Below, one piece after another: positions 8,635 through 18,568 of a stretch of 64,000 nucleotides of DNA. Source of the stretch: G963662905 sp965230045 (GTDB lineage: Bacteria > Bacteroidota > Bacteroidia > Bacteroidales > WRLA01). The notes beneath the pieces are model-generated. The model had not been told where the DNA came from, searched no databases, and worked only from the letters and a program-made list of their open reading frames with translations. Each line of letters opens with the position of its first letter. Positions within the stretch are counted from its first letter, which is position 1. The stretch covers positions 744,001 through 808,000 of the forward strand of contig OZ245940.1 of the NCBI GenBank assembly GCA_965230045.1, read 5' to 3'. A program made the translations under genes and the position numbers.

Positions 8635-11600
8635 ATGAAAATTTTTTACAAAAAGTTTCTTGCATTTGCATTGGTTGCACTTATGGGTGTGCCCAGTCTG
8701 ATGGCCGAGAAAATCAGCTTTTCTGAAGCGCAAAGCAACCAAATGAAGGTTACGGATAAATCCTTCAGCAGCCTTCAAATGAATAGTAAAATAGCCAACA
8801 TTAATTTTGAATATGCTACAACGGAGCAGGGGCTTTTTACTGTTGTTTCATCAGGGAACTTCGCTACAACAATGAACGTTGGCGAACCTGCACTTCCTGT
8901 TTTGAAGAAATTAATTGAAATCCCACAAGGAGCTACAGCCGTTGTTGAAATCCTAAAAGCAAATGTTGAAGAATATACGCTTGAAGAATTGGGAATCAAT
9001 CACCCCATTGCTCCTTATCAGCTTTCACTGCCAAAAGTTAAGGATGCATATGCTCCTTTCGAATATAGTGAAGCAGCTTACCAAACTGATGCTTTTAACC
9101 CTTCAGAGCTGGTTCGCGTTGAGGAAGTTGGAAATATGCGTGCCGTACGCCTGGGCCGCTTGGAAGTGCAGCATGTACAGTACAATCCTGTTCAGGGTAA
9201 AGTGCGCGTCTATACTGAGATTGAATGCCGTATCACATTTGAAGGCGCAGATTATCAGGCAACCATGGAACGCAAGCAAAAATTGTATTCCCCTTATTTC
9301 ACCAAAGCATATGCGCAGCTGATAAATTATGAGCCCATGCAAATGCGCGATGAAATTACCCAATTACCTGTCAAATACGTCATCATCTCAGACCCTATGT
9401 TTGAGCAGACTTTGCAACCATTCATTGAGTGGAAAACCCAAAAAGGATATACAGTTGTTGAAGGCTATACTGATGATCCCAACGTAGGTAGCACAACAGG
9501 TTCTATCAAAGCTTTTCTGCAGGATATGTACGATAATGCAACAACTTCAAATCCTGCACCAACATTTGTCCTTTTTGTAGGTGATGTTGACCAGGTACCT
9601 GTTTTTAACGGCTCAGGTCATATTACAGACCTTTATTATTGTGAATATGACGGGGATTATGTACCTGAAATGTACTATGGGCGCTTTTCCGCCAATGATG
9701 TTAATGAACTTACTCCTCAGGTAGATAAAACCGTTGAGTACGAAAAATATGAATTTCCCGATCCATCATTCCTCGGCGAATGTACTATGGTTTCAGGTGT
9801 GGATGCAGGCAATGCTCCAACCTATGGAAACGGACAGATTTATTATGGGGTAACCAACTACTTTAATGAAGATCATGGCCTTTCAAGCCATACGTTCTAT
9901 TATCCCGAATCGGGCAGCTCCAGCTCACAAATTATCCAAACTGTTAGCGATGGGGTTGCTTATGCCAATTATACTGCACACGGCAACTGGGATGGCTGGT
10001 CTGACCCTTCCTTCAATAATTCAGATGTTCCCGGTCTCCAGAACGAGCATAAATATCCCCTTATGGTGGGTAACTGCTGTTTGACCAATAAATTCGAAAA
10101 AACCAGTTGCTTCGGGGAAACACTCCTGCGTGCCGAAGGTAAAGGAGCCATTGGATATATCGGTGGTACGAACAGTACCTACTGGGATGAAGATTACTAT
10201 TGGGGCGTTGGTGTTGGCGCTATTTCTGCTACTCCAAGCTATGAAAGTACTACATTGGGCTCTTACGACCGCCTCTTCCACGATCATGGCGAAGACTACT
10301 CCGAATGGTTTACTACTCAGGGTCAGCAAAATTATGCTGGTTGTCTTACCGTAACTGAAAGCGGCTCTTCGCGCATCCAGTATTACTGGGAAATTTATGC
10401 GCTTATGGGCGATCCAAGTGTCAGTATATATATGGGTATTCCTCCTTCAATGAACGTTAACTACGATGTACTGCCCGTTGGTGCTGATGAGTTTGTTGTA
10501 AATGCACCTGCTTATTCACTTGTTGCGCTATCTTATGATGGCGACCTCAAAGGAACTGCACAAGCTAATGCTTCAGGCGTTGCTACTATTCATTTTAACG
10601 ATCCAATTACAACCGCAGGGGAAGCCGACATTGTAATTACAGGACAAAATTATGAGCCTTACTTTGGCACAGTAATCCTGGCCGGAGAACCAGAAGCCGC
10701 ATCAGAACCACATCCTCTAAATACACAACAATATGTAACAGCACTTACAGGACTCTCCTGGACAGATCCAAGTCCGGTTGCTGCAGAAACATTTACACTC
10801 TATCTGGGTACGGATAATCCACCAACAAATGTGATTAATGGAATGGATTTAACAGAAACTCATTATCAACCCGATCAGCTTGATTATGAAACAACATATT
10901 ATTGGAAAGTCGATTCAGAAAATGAATACGGAACCGTAGAAGGGGAGGTATGGTCTTTCACAACAACACGTGAACCGGATGAAAACTTTGAAACAGGAAA
11001 CTTTAGTGAAAACCCATGGGTATTTGGTGGCGACCTTCCCTGGACTACTACTCAGGAAGAAGTTTTTAATGGCTTGTGGTCTGCCAGGTCAGGCGCTATC
11101 GGCGATGGGCAATCTTCCTCAATTATCATTGATGTGAATTGTACTGTGTTCATGTCAACCATCAGCTTCTACAAAATGGTAAGTTCAGAAGGTCCTCAGG
11201 ATGCTCTTGAGTTTTATATCGATGGAGACCTCAAAAAAAGCTGGGGTGGGCTCGGTGGCTGGTCTTATGAGCAGTTCAATATTACCTCAGGCACACATAC
11301 TCTGGAATGGCGCTATGTAAAAGACGACAGCGGTTCAGGTGGTGATGATGGTGCGTGGATTGATTATATCTACTTCCCCGACCCAACAACTACTACCGCA
11401 AGTGCAGGTGGTGATGGCGTCGTTTGTTCAAACGAAACTTATCAGCTTTATGGCGCCGCTACACTTTTCAGCAGTGTTGAATGGACTACAGATGGTGATG
11501 GGTCTTTTGATGATGCTAATATCCTTACACCTGTTTATGCTCCTGGAGAAATAGATATCGAAGCAGGTTCAGTTGTCCTGACTTTAAGTGTGGAATCTTC

Positions 11601-12453
11601 AATGAAAGAAACTGTAACTGATGATATGACCCTGACAATTACTCCTGCCGCCTCTGCTCTTGCCGGCAATGATTCATACCTCTGCTCTGATAATCCCGAA
11701 ATGAACGTTTTGGCTGATGCCTCTGCGTTTAACTATTCAGCTTTGCTTTGGACTACATCAGGTGATGGTACTTTTGATGATGCTACAGCAATGAACCCGG
11801 TTTATACTCCGGGTACTGAAGATATTGCTGCCGGTATAGTAGAATTGGTATTTGCTGCCGAAGGTGATGCTCCTTGTGGTATCGATTACGATACAGTTGT
11901 TATGGAGGTAATGAGTGCCCCAATGACTACCGAAGCTCCTGTTCTTCCCGCAGAGATTAATACTGCCGGAACACCAATTACCGAAGTGAGCATTGAAGAA
12001 GTAACTGGTGCAGAATCTTACGAATGGGTTCTTGAACCAACTGCTGCAGGTACTGTAACTGCAGGTGATGCCGCAAACTGTACAATCGATTGGAATACCG
12101 ATTTTGAAGGTGATGTAACCCTTCAGGTTCGCGCAAGCAATGGTTGCGGCACAAGTGAATTTGCTGTATCAGAAAACGCATTTGTTTATTTTGGAACAGG
12201 TCTTGACGAACAGGAAGATCTCCGTTTTACTGTTTATCCAAACCCGGGAACAGGATTATTCCATATCCAGATTTCAAATGCTCAGAGTGCTGAACTGAAC
12301 GTGCTTAATATTTTAGGACAGGAAGTTTATAAACAAACGGTTAACGACATTCAGTCGCAACTCGACCTGACAAACTTTAATAACGGAATTTATTTCATTA
12401 TGCTGCGTTCCGGTGAGCGCACAGAAATGAAACGAATCGTTCTCCAGAAATAG
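8635..12453 (+). CDS. Gingipain-like C25 cysteine peptidase, T9SS cargo
   Basis: This is a secreted endopeptidase related to gingipains, with 1,272 residues from the ATG at 8635 (signal peptide MKIFYKKFLAFALVALMGVPSLMA; a frame-extending ATG at 8599 is less likely). The order is a C25 propeptide (to about residue 235), a C25 catalytic domain with His449 in the TAHGNWDGW motif and nucleophile Cys481 in the GNCC motif, an FN3-like domain, a jelly-roll-like domain, Ig/PKD domains and a T9SS sorting domain (VYPNPGTGLF ... RIVLQK). The Cys481 assignment rests on its spacing to the downstream SCFGE, which matches RgpB; the adjacent second Cys is an alternative. Cleavage specificity cannot be read from the sequence. 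The gene stands alone between terminators and is paralogous to the next gene. Confidence 0.9.
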   Translation: MKIFYKKFLAFALVALMGVPSLMAEKISFSEAQSNQMKVTDKSFSSLQMNSKIANINFEYATTEQGLFTVVSSGNFATTMNVGEPALPVLKKLIEIPQGATAVVEILKANVEEYTLEELGINHPIAPYQLSLPKVKDAYAPFEYSEAAYQTDAFNPSELVRVEEVGNMRAVRLGRLEVQHVQYNPVQGKVRVYTEIECRITFEGADYQATMERKQKLYSPYFTKAYAQLINYEPMQMRDEITQLPVKYVIISDPMFEQTLQPFIEWKTQKGYTVVEGYTDDPNVGSTTGSIKAFLQDMYDNATTSNPAPTFVLFVGDVDQVPVFNGSGHITDLYYCEYDGDYVPEMYYGRFSANDVNELTPQVDKTVEYEKYEFPDPSFLGECTMVSGVDAGNAPTYGNGQIYYGVTNYFNEDHGLSSHTFYYPESGSSSSQIIQTVSDGVAYANYTAHGNWDGWSDPSFNNSDVPGLQNEHKYPLMVGNCCLTNKFEKTSCFGETLLRAEGKGAIGYIGGTNSTYWDEDYYWGVGVGAISATPSYESTTLGSYDRLFHDHGEDYSEWFTTQGQQNYAGCLTVTESGSSRIQYYWEIYALMGDPSVSIYMGIPPSMNVNYDVLPVGADEFVVNAPAYSLVALSYDGDLKGTAQANASGVATIHFNDPITTAGEADIVITGQNYEPYFGTVILAGEPEAASEPHPLNTQQYVTALTGLSWTDPSPVAAETFTLYLGTDNPPTNVINGMDLTETHYQPDQLDYETTYYWKVDSENEYGTVEGEVWSFTTTREPDENFETGNFSENPWVFGGDLPWTTTQEEVFNGLWSARSGAIGDGQSSSIIIDVNCTVFMSTISFYKMVSSEGPQDALEFYIDGDLKKSWGGLGGWSYEQFNITSGTHTLEWRYVKDDSGSGGDDGAWIDYIYFPDPTTTTASAGGDGVVCSNETYQLYGAATLFSSVEWTTDGDGSFDDANILTPVYAPGEIDIEAGSVVLTLSVESSMKETVTDDMTLTITPAASALAGNDSYLCSDNPEMNVLADASAFNYSALLWTTSGDGTFDDATAMNPVYTPGTEDIAAGIVELVFAAEGDAPCGIDYDTVVMEVMSAPMTTEAPVLPAEINTAGTPITEVSIEEVTGAESYEWVLEPTAAGTVTAGDAANCTIDWNTDFEGDVTLQVRASNGCGTSEFAVSENAFVYFGTGLDEQEDLRFTVYPNPGTGLFHIQISNAQSAELNVLNILGQEVYKQTVNDIQSQLDLTNFNNGIYFIMLRSGERTEMKRIVLQK

Positions 12454-12477
12454 TAATTTCTTGATTTAACATCTTTT

Positions 12478-12517
12478 AAGGGCATTTCTTTTTGTAGAAA
12501 TGCCCTTATTTAGTTTT
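12478..12517 (+). terminator. Rho-independent terminator
   Basis: A perfect 12-bp stem (AAGGGCATTTCT / AGAAATGCCCTT) with a 6-base loop is followed by a T-rich tract. It lies 25 bases after the first C25 peptidase gene. Confidence 0.9.
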
Positions 12518-12630
12518 TATTAATTATTTTTGGCAACAATATATTTTTTAAGGTTTCCAATGCAACCTAAACAGTTTTTTGTGTTTCATTAATACAGTAC
12601 AATCAATCAGCGATTAATAACCAATTCATT

Positions 12631-15600
12631 ATGAGAAAATTATTTTTTACTTTCTTTTTGCTGGCAGGGGTTTTGTCACTCTCAGCACAAAATTGGGTGG
12701 CAATAACAGGCTCAAGCCCAGCCAAAGCCCAAACAAACCTTATTTCCTCTGATCTTCGGTCATCAGAGATCAATTTCAGCCTTGATGGCTTTTACCTCTT
12801 TGATGTGCAAACCCCTAACGGAACAGAACAGGTACTGCGCCTGGATGGAGCATCAACCCTCCTTCAGAAAGGCAGCCCTGACCTTGTGAAAATGACTGCT
12901 TCCGTTATTGTCCCTGCAGATCAGGAAATGGAAGTTGAAGTTATTTCAGCGCAATTCAAAGATTTTGATAACATCAGCATTGCCCCTTCAAAAGGTAATT
13001 TTACACGCGATATCAATCCTGCCGATGTAGCATACACTTATGGCGATGCTTATGCAACAGACGCCTTTTTCCCACAGCAAGCAGCAGAAATGAGAACGCC
13101 TTATGTCCTGCGTGATTTCCGTGGTCAAACCGTTGTTTTTTATCCTTTCCGTTATAATGCAGTTACCAAAACCCTGCGCGTTTATTACGATGTGGACCTT
13201 CGTATAAAAGCTGTTGGCAGTTCAAATATCAACACCTTGGCTTCAAATACTGCACCCGATGTAATCAGCGCCGATTTTGCACAGGTTTATCAGCGTCAGT
13301 TTATTAACTACAACTCCGCTTCACGCTATACACCACTCGAAGAAGATGGCAATATGCTGATCATTTGTTATGATGATTTTATGTCGGCAATGAACCCCTT
13401 TGTTGAATGGAAAACGATTTCTGGTATGACCGTTGAAATGGTTAATTCCAGCCAGTTCAGTTCCGCAAATGATATTAAATCTTTCGTAACGGATTATTAT
13501 AACGATAATGGACTTACTTATTTGCTTATTGTAGGTGATGCCCCACAGGTGCCTACAATGAATACCACCGCCGGCCATTCCGATCAGGCTTATGGCTATA
13601 TCGAAGGTAGCGATTCCTATGCCGAGGTTTTTGTTGGACGTTTCTCCGCCGAAGACATCAGCGATGTGGAAATTCAGGTTACCAAGGCCGTTGAATACGA
13701 AAAAGAACCAAACACCAACGGAACATGGATGGAGCATAATGTTGGTATTGCTTCCGATCAGGGCCCTGGCGATGATAACGAATATGATTATCAGCATATA
13801 CGTAATATTCAAAACGATCTCCTGGGATATACCTGGGAAACTTCTGCCGAGCTTTTCGATGGCAGTCAGGGTGGACTTGACGCAGCCGGAAGCCCAAGCC
13901 CGGGTGATGTAGCAAACGAAATTAATGCAGGAACTTCCATTATCAACTATACAGGTCATGGAAGTACAACTTCCTGGGGTTCTTCAGGATTCTCCAATAG
14001 TGATGTTAATAACCTGACCAATGATAATATGCTGCCCTATATCTTCTCTGTAGCATGTGTGAACGGTAATTTTGTGAACAGTACATGCTTTGCCGAAGCC
14101 TGGTTGCGCGCCGATAATAATGGCGAGCCAACAGGGGCGGTTGCAACGATCATGTCCACCATTAACCAAAGCTGGGATCCTCCTATGCACGGACAAGATG
14201 CAATGGTCGATATATTGGTGGAATCTTTTACCGATAACATCAAACGTACTTTTGGTGGTGTAACTGTAAACGGCTGTTTTGAAATGAACGACGAATATGG
14301 TTCCGGTGGTGATGAAATGACTGATACCTGGACAATTTTTGGTGATCCTTCATTGATGCTGCGCACAAAGATGCCTGCCAGCCTCAGCGCAACTTATGAG
14401 CCGATTATCCCGATCAATGCTACAACTTATTCTGTTTCAACCAATGCCAGCGACGGTCGTGCTGCCCTTAGTTACAATGGAGAACTCCTCGGTGTGGGCT
14501 ATCTTGAAAACGGAAATGCAACAATAACACTAACTCAGCCATTAACAAGCACAATGCTTGAGCTTGACCTCGTTATCCTTCCATTTAATTTTGAGCCACT
14601 CATTACTACTATTCAAATTACTGCAGAACCCGGCCAAACAATGCAGCCTGTTCCTGCTAATGGAAAACTGGGCGTTTATCCTTTTGCCAACCTTGCCTGG
14701 GAAGCTGGTGTAGGTGGCGAACCAACCGTATATAAAGTTTATGTAGGTACTGATAATCCGCCAACAAACCTTGTAAATGGGGATGAGGTCAATACTCCTG
14801 AATACATTTTCGCCAATGAGCTTGAATATGAAACGGAATATTTCTGGCGCATTGATGCCGTTAATGATTTCGGTACAAGCGAAGGAGAAGTTTGGAGCTT
14901 TATCGTGGCAGAACCTCCGGGTGAAGATTTTGAAACAGGAAACTTCCTGGCCAATGCATGGGTTATGGAAGGTGATGCCGATTGGGTAATTGATGATGTA
15001 ACTGTATTCCACGAAGGCTTTTCCGCACGTTCCGGCGCTATTGGCGATGATCAGGTTTCTTCAATGAAAATTGATATGGAAGTTGAAGGATTTATGTCAC
15101 ATATCAAATTCTTCCAAAGAGTTTCTACTGATGGATCAGATAAACTGCGTTTCTATATCGATGGCAGCCTCAAAGGCGAATGGGGTGGCCTCTCACAGTG
15201 GAGCGAAGAAATTTTTAACGTAACTTCAGGACATCATGTTTTTGAGTGGAAATACGAAAAAGGAAGTGCTAATGCCGGTGGCGATGATGCCGTTTGGGTA
15301 GATTTTATTTATTTCCCAACAACATTGGTTATGTCGGCAAATGCCGGTCAGGACATGAATATCTGCGAAGGCAGCAACTGCGAGCTCCATGCTACCGGAA
15401 CCGGCTATACTTCTGCACTTTGGACAACAAATGGTGATGGATCTTTCGACGACCCAACAATTCCTGAAGCCGTTTATACACCTGGAAGTCAGGATGTCGC
15501 CAATGGTGCCGTTATCCTTACATTTGAAGTGACTGATGGCGACAACAGCGCTGAAGACAATATGACCCTTACAATTCAACCGGCACCTGTGGCCTTTGCT

Positions 15601-16377
15601 GGTGGTTCTGCCGATATTTGTGCAGGAGAAGAAATTACAATTCAGGCATCCAATGCAGAAAATCACCAAAGTGTCCTTTGGACTACTGCCGGGGATGGCG
15701 TTTTTGCAGACCCAAGCCGTTTGCATGCAGTTTATACACCCGGCTCCGAAGATGCAACCAATGGTTCTGTTGAACTTACCTTAACTGTTGTAGGTATCGA
15801 ACCATGTGCCGAAGCTTCAGATGTAATTACTTTGACGGTAAATTCAGCTCCTTTGGCACCAGAAAAACCAGCAGGCCCCGAAGCCGTTGCAGTGAATCAA
15901 ATAGACCAAAGTGTTTATACAGTTACTGAAGTTGAAGGAGCTACATCATATCTTGTTTCACTTTCTGATGAAACCGCCGGTACTGTGAACATGGAAGCCA
16001 ATGTGGCTACTGTAAGCTGGAATATTGATTTCTTTGGCGAAATCGAAATTACTGCCCAGGCAATAAACGAATGTGGAGAATCTGAATTGTCAGAAGCACT
16101 CCTCGTTACACTCGATAATAATGTAGGCATTGGCGAACAAGAAAATGATAAATTTGAAATTTATCCTAACCCCACAAGCGGTAATGTAAACCTTGTTTGC
16201 CCTGCAGGATATCAGCTCGAAGTTCGTAACCTTTTAGGAGAACTCGTGTATAACGTAAATGAAACTTCTGAAGGAAAAACCCAGCTCGATATGAGCCGTT
16301 TCCCCGATGGTATTTATTATATCGTTCGTATTTCAGAAGAAGGTAAAGACATTAAGAAACTTATTTTAAATAAGTAG
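12631..16377 (+). CDS. Gingipain-like C25 cysteine peptidase, T9SS cargo (second copy)
   Basis: This is a 1,248-residue secreted protease with a signal peptide (MRKLFFTFFLLAGVLSLSAQ). A C25 propeptide runs to about residue 230. The C25 catalytic domain has His443 in YTGHGS and Cys476 in VACVNGNF, a near match to the gingipain RgpB active-site segment. A C25-associated Ig-like domain follows (about 585-665), then an FN3-like domain (about 670-760), a jelly-roll-like domain (about 765-900), two Ig/PKD domains and the sorting domain (IYPNPTSGNV ... KLILNK). The protein is predicted to be processed by removal of the propeptide and sorting domain, as in gingipains. It shares architecture with the preceding peptidase, but the catalytic domains have diverged, which suggests an old duplication with later exchange of the C-terminal cassette. 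It is the most gingipain-like gene of the array. Confidence 0.92.
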   Translation: MRKLFFTFFLLAGVLSLSAQNWVAITGSSPAKAQTNLISSDLRSSEINFSLDGFYLFDVQTPNGTEQVLRLDGASTLLQKGSPDLVKMTASVIVPADQEMEVEVISAQFKDFDNISIAPSKGNFTRDINPADVAYTYGDAYATDAFFPQQAAEMRTPYVLRDFRGQTVVFYPFRYNAVTKTLRVYYDVDLRIKAVGSSNINTLASNTAPDVISADFAQVYQRQFINYNSASRYTPLEEDGNMLIICYDDFMSAMNPFVEWKTISGMTVEMVNSSQFSSANDIKSFVTDYYNDNGLTYLLIVGDAPQVPTMNTTAGHSDQAYGYIEGSDSYAEVFVGRFSAEDISDVEIQVTKAVEYEKEPNTNGTWMEHNVGIASDQGPGDDNEYDYQHIRNIQNDLLGYTWETSAELFDGSQGGLDAAGSPSPGDVANEINAGTSIINYTGHGSTTSWGSSGFSNSDVNNLTNDNMLPYIFSVACVNGNFVNSTCFAEAWLRADNNGEPTGAVATIMSTINQSWDPPMHGQDAMVDILVESFTDNIKRTFGGVTVNGCFEMNDEYGSGGDEMTDTWTIFGDPSLMLRTKMPASLSATYEPIIPINATTYSVSTNASDGRAALSYNGELLGVGYLENGNATITLTQPLTSTMLELDLVILPFNFEPLITTIQITAEPGQTMQPVPANGKLGVYPFANLAWEAGVGGEPTVYKVYVGTDNPPTNLVNGDEVNTPEYIFANELEYETEYFWRIDAVNDFGTSEGEVWSFIVAEPPGEDFETGNFLANAWVMEGDADWVIDDVTVFHEGFSARSGAIGDDQVSSMKIDMEVEGFMSHIKFFQRVSTDGSDKLRFYIDGSLKGEWGGLSQWSEEIFNVTSGHHVFEWKYEKGSANAGGDDAVWVDFIYFPTTLVMSANAGQDMNICEGSNCELHATGTGYTSALWTTNGDGSFDDPTIPEAVYTPGSQDVANGAVILTFEVTDGDNSAEDNMTLTIQPAPVAFAGGSADICAGEEITIQASNAENHQSVLWTTAGDGVFADPSRLHAVYTPGSEDATNGSVELTLTVVGIEPCAEASDVITLTVNSAPLAPEKPAGPEAVAVNQIDQSVYTVTEVEGATSYLVSLSDETAGTVNMEANVATVSWNIDFFGEIEITAQAINECGESELSEALLVTLDNNVGIGEQENDKFEIYPNPTSGNVNLVCPAGYQLEVRNLLGELVYNVNETSEGKTQLDMSRFPDGIYYIVRISEEGKDIKKLILNK

Positions 16378-16403
16378 TGTTTTGTTTTCATGGTAATTTT
16401 TTT

Positions 16404-16433
16404 CCCCGGGGGCTTTAGCCTCCGGGGTTTTTG
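16404..16433 (+). terminator. Rho-independent terminator closing the T9SS cargo array
   Basis: An 11-bp GC-rich stem pairs CCCCGGGGGCT with AGCCTCCGGGG across a 2-base loop and is followed by a T tract. It lies 26 bases after the second C25 gene. Confidence 0.9.
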
Positions 16434-16564
16434 TTTGCCCATGTAAACTAAAAGGTTAGTTGAAAAATCGTGTTTCCCCATGCATCCCACTTTGTGAAAC
16501 CGGCATTAAATTGATTTAATACAGCCTTTGAGAAAATGAAGGGATCAGGCTTACGGCCTTTTCT

Positions 16565-16572
16565 TATCTTTG
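16565..16572 (+). promoter_or_regulatory. Candidate -7 box for hpt
   Basis: TATCTTTG fits the Bacteroidota TAnnTTTG box and lies 25 bases before the hpt ATG. No clear TTG box is present at the usual spacing. Confidence 0.45.
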
Positions 16573-16596
16573 CCACGCAATTAAAATTATCGGATT

Positions 16597-17136
16597 ATGA
16601 AGAAAGTTAGAGTACGGGATAAGGAATTTGCCATCGACATCACCAGCGAACAATTGCAGCAGGCCATCAAAGAAATGGCTGCCAGGCTAAATAAAGACTA
16701 TGAAGGGAAAGACCCGGTATTTCTGGTCATTCTTAATGGAGCATTTATGTTTGCTGCCGATTTATTGAAAAACATTGATATTCCCTGTGAAATTAGCTTC
16801 ATCAAAGTGGCTTCTTATTCCGGGATGAGTTCCACAAAAAATGTTCGTGAACTCATAGGACTTGATGAAAAGCTGGAAGGCAGAAATATCATCATCATCG
16901 AAGATATTATCGATACCGGATTTTCAATGAATGCAATTCTTCATAAACTCGATACAATGAATATTGCCAGCCGAGCAATTGCCAGCCTCCTCTTTAAACC
17001 GGGCGCTTTCAAACAGAGCTATAAAGTTGATTATATCGGGTTGGAAATACCCAATGATTTTATTGTAGGCTATGGCCTGGATTATGATGGTTATGGAAGG
17101 AACCTGCCTGATATATATAAACTTATAGCTGACTAG
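16597..17136 (+). CDS. hpt: Hypoxanthine phosphoribosyltransferase
   Basis: This purine-salvage enzyme forms IMP or GMP from hypoxanthine or guanine and PRPP in the cytoplasm. Its 179 residues are the usual length for the family. The PRPP-binding loop is clear at residues 102-108 (EDIIDTG), preceded by a run of isoleucines, and the flexible-loop SYSGMSSTKNV segment at about 73-83 is typical. It opens a group with adenylate kinase and obgE, a neighbourhood common in Bacteroidota. A 249-base gap to the next gene suggests separate promoters. Confidence 0.95.
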   Translation: MKKVRVRDKEFAIDITSEQLQQAIKEMAARLNKDYEGKDPVFLVILNGAFMFAADLLKNIDIPCEISFIKVASYSGMSSTKNVRELIGLDEKLEGRNIIIIEDIIDTGFSMNAILHKLDTMNIASRAIASLLFKPGAFKQSYKVDYIGLEIPNDFIVGYGLDYDGYGRNLPDIYKLIAD

Positions 17137-17316
17137 GCACTTTTCTGCTTTGCTGAGGCCATCAAACCAACCTGAATTTGCGCGCTAAGCTTCTGCGCCT
17201 ATCCCGATGAATCAGAAAGATTGGAATCATGGAGTACTAGCATTTCTTAAGAAGAAGTGCTTTTGCTTTGAAGCAGAATAATTTGTGAAATAATCAGCGC
17301 AAAAACGGATTTTCAT

Positions 17317-17324
17317 TAAATTTG
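17317..17324 (+). promoter_or_regulatory. Candidate -7 box upstream of the double adenylate kinase
   Basis: TAAATTTG matches TAnnTTTG, 61 bases before the ATG. No TTG element is seen at the expected distance, so the call is weak. Confidence 0.35.
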
Positions 17325-17385
17325 TGTTAATTCAACCATTACCATCACAGGCTGTGATTCATGCACTGCCAAAAATGAAAGATTT

Positions 17386-18555
17386 ATGTTAAATATTGCA
17401 TTGTTCGGCCCTCCCGGAGCAGGAAAAGGGACACAGTCAAAAAAATTGATTGAGAAATATAATCTCATGTATATTGCTACGGGTGATATCCTTCGCCATG
17501 AAATAGCAGAAGGCACAAAACTTGGATCACAGGCCAAATCGGTAATCGAAAGTGGTGGGCTGGTTTCCGATGAAATTATTGTGCAGATTATTGAGAAACT
17601 GATCAGCACCAATCCCGATAAGAACGGCATCCTGTTCGATGGATTTCCCCGTACAACGGTTCAGGCTTATATTTTGGAAGGCTTGCTGCTGAAGATGAAC
17701 AGCTCGCTCAATTGCATGCTTAGCCTGGAAGTGCCTCGTGAAGAACTTGTGCACCGTTTGCTCGAACGTGCCAAAACATCGGGCCGTATTGATGATACAG
17801 CCGAGGTAATCAATGTTCGGCTTCAGGAATATGAAGATAAAACCCTGCCGGTTGCCAGCTTCTACGAAGAACGCGATAAGCTGGTGTCCATTGAAGGTGT
17901 AGGGGAGATTGACAGTGTATATCAACGCTTGACTGCAGCAATTGATAAAACACTGGCCAATGAAAGGCTGAACATTGTACTGCTTGGCCCTCCCGGCGCC
18001 GGAAAAGGTACACAGGGACGTTTGATTGCCCAGAAATATAATATGACCTACATTTCTACCGGAGCATTGTTCCGCAAGGAAATTAAAAGGGATACAGAAA
18101 TCGGAAGAAAAGTAGCCCCATATCTCGAAAAAGGCGAAATTGTTCCCGACGAATGGGCAATTCAACTTATTGAAAAAGAAATTCAAACTCATCCAAATAC
18201 CCGGGGGTTTATTTTTAAAGGATTCCCACGTACTATTGTTCAGGCATATATAATCGATGGGCTCCTCCGTCGTATCAATTCATCCGTTTCCTTCTGTTTT
18301 GAACTGAGTGTGCCTACTTTGGAATCCATTAAAAGGTTGTCGGAACGCTCCAAAACCGATAAATGCCGTTCCTACGATAAAACGACCGATATGATCGTAA
18401 AACGTTTGGAGGAATACGAAAACAGGACATCAATGGTGGCAAAATTTTACCGGAAGCAAAAGAAATTCAAATCCATTGACGCACTTGGCGACAAAGAAAC
18501 AGTAAATCAACGCCTCGATAAAGCCTTCGAAAAGGCATTTAAAGACGTGCGTTAA
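17386..18555 (+). CDS. Tandem double adenylate-kinase-family protein
   Basis: One 389-residue chain holds two complete nucleoside-monophosphate-kinase domains of the short-lid type. Domain 1 (about 1-188) has the P-loop [10 protein letters not shown] at 8-17, DGFPRT at 85-90 and the lid motif GRIDDT at 133-138, so it looks catalytically complete. Domain 2 (about 194-389) keeps the P-loop (201-210), but DGFPRT has become KGFPRT (278-283) and the GRxDD lid motif is degraded to CRSYDK (327-332), so its activity is doubtful. The two halves share features absent from the adk that follows, such as FPRT-x-VQAYI and a NSS segment, which points to an internal duplication. A normal adk starts 13 bases after the stop. 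Domain 2 may be regulatory or may have changed substrate; this is inference. Confidence 0.85.
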   Translation: MLNIALFGPPGAGKGTQSKKLIEKYNLMYIATGDILRHEIAEGTKLGSQAKSVIESGGLVSDEIIVQIIEKLISTNPDKNGILFDGFPRTTVQAYILEGLLLKMNSSLNCMLSLEVPREELVHRLLERAKTSGRIDDTAEVINVRLQEYEDKTLPVASFYEERDKLVSIEGVGEIDSVYQRLTAAIDKTLANERLNIVLLGPPGAGKGTQGRLIAQKYNMTYISTGALFRKEIKRDTEIGRKVAPYLEKGEIVPDEWAIQLIEKEIQTHPNTRGFIFKGFPRTIVQAYIIDGLLRRINSSVSFCFELSVPTLESIKRLSERSKTDKCRSYDKTTDMIVKRLEEYENRTSMVAKFYRKQKKFKSIDALGDKETVNQRLDKAFEKAFKDVR

Positions 18556-18568
18556 ACCAAGATATTGA

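Noticed and set aside
13321..13959. Minus-strand frame of 212 codons inside the second C25 peptidase
   Set aside because: It overlaps the conserved catalytic domain and its translation shows no recognisable motif.
16440..16596. Purine riboswitch upstream of hpt or purC
   Set aside because: No conserved purine-aptamer core or pairing arrangement is visible in either leader.
17527..18192. Minus-strand frame of 221 codons antisense to the double adenylate kinase
   Set aside because: The plus-strand frame has clear P-loop and lid motifs; the antisense translation is low-complexity and Phe/Asn-rich.
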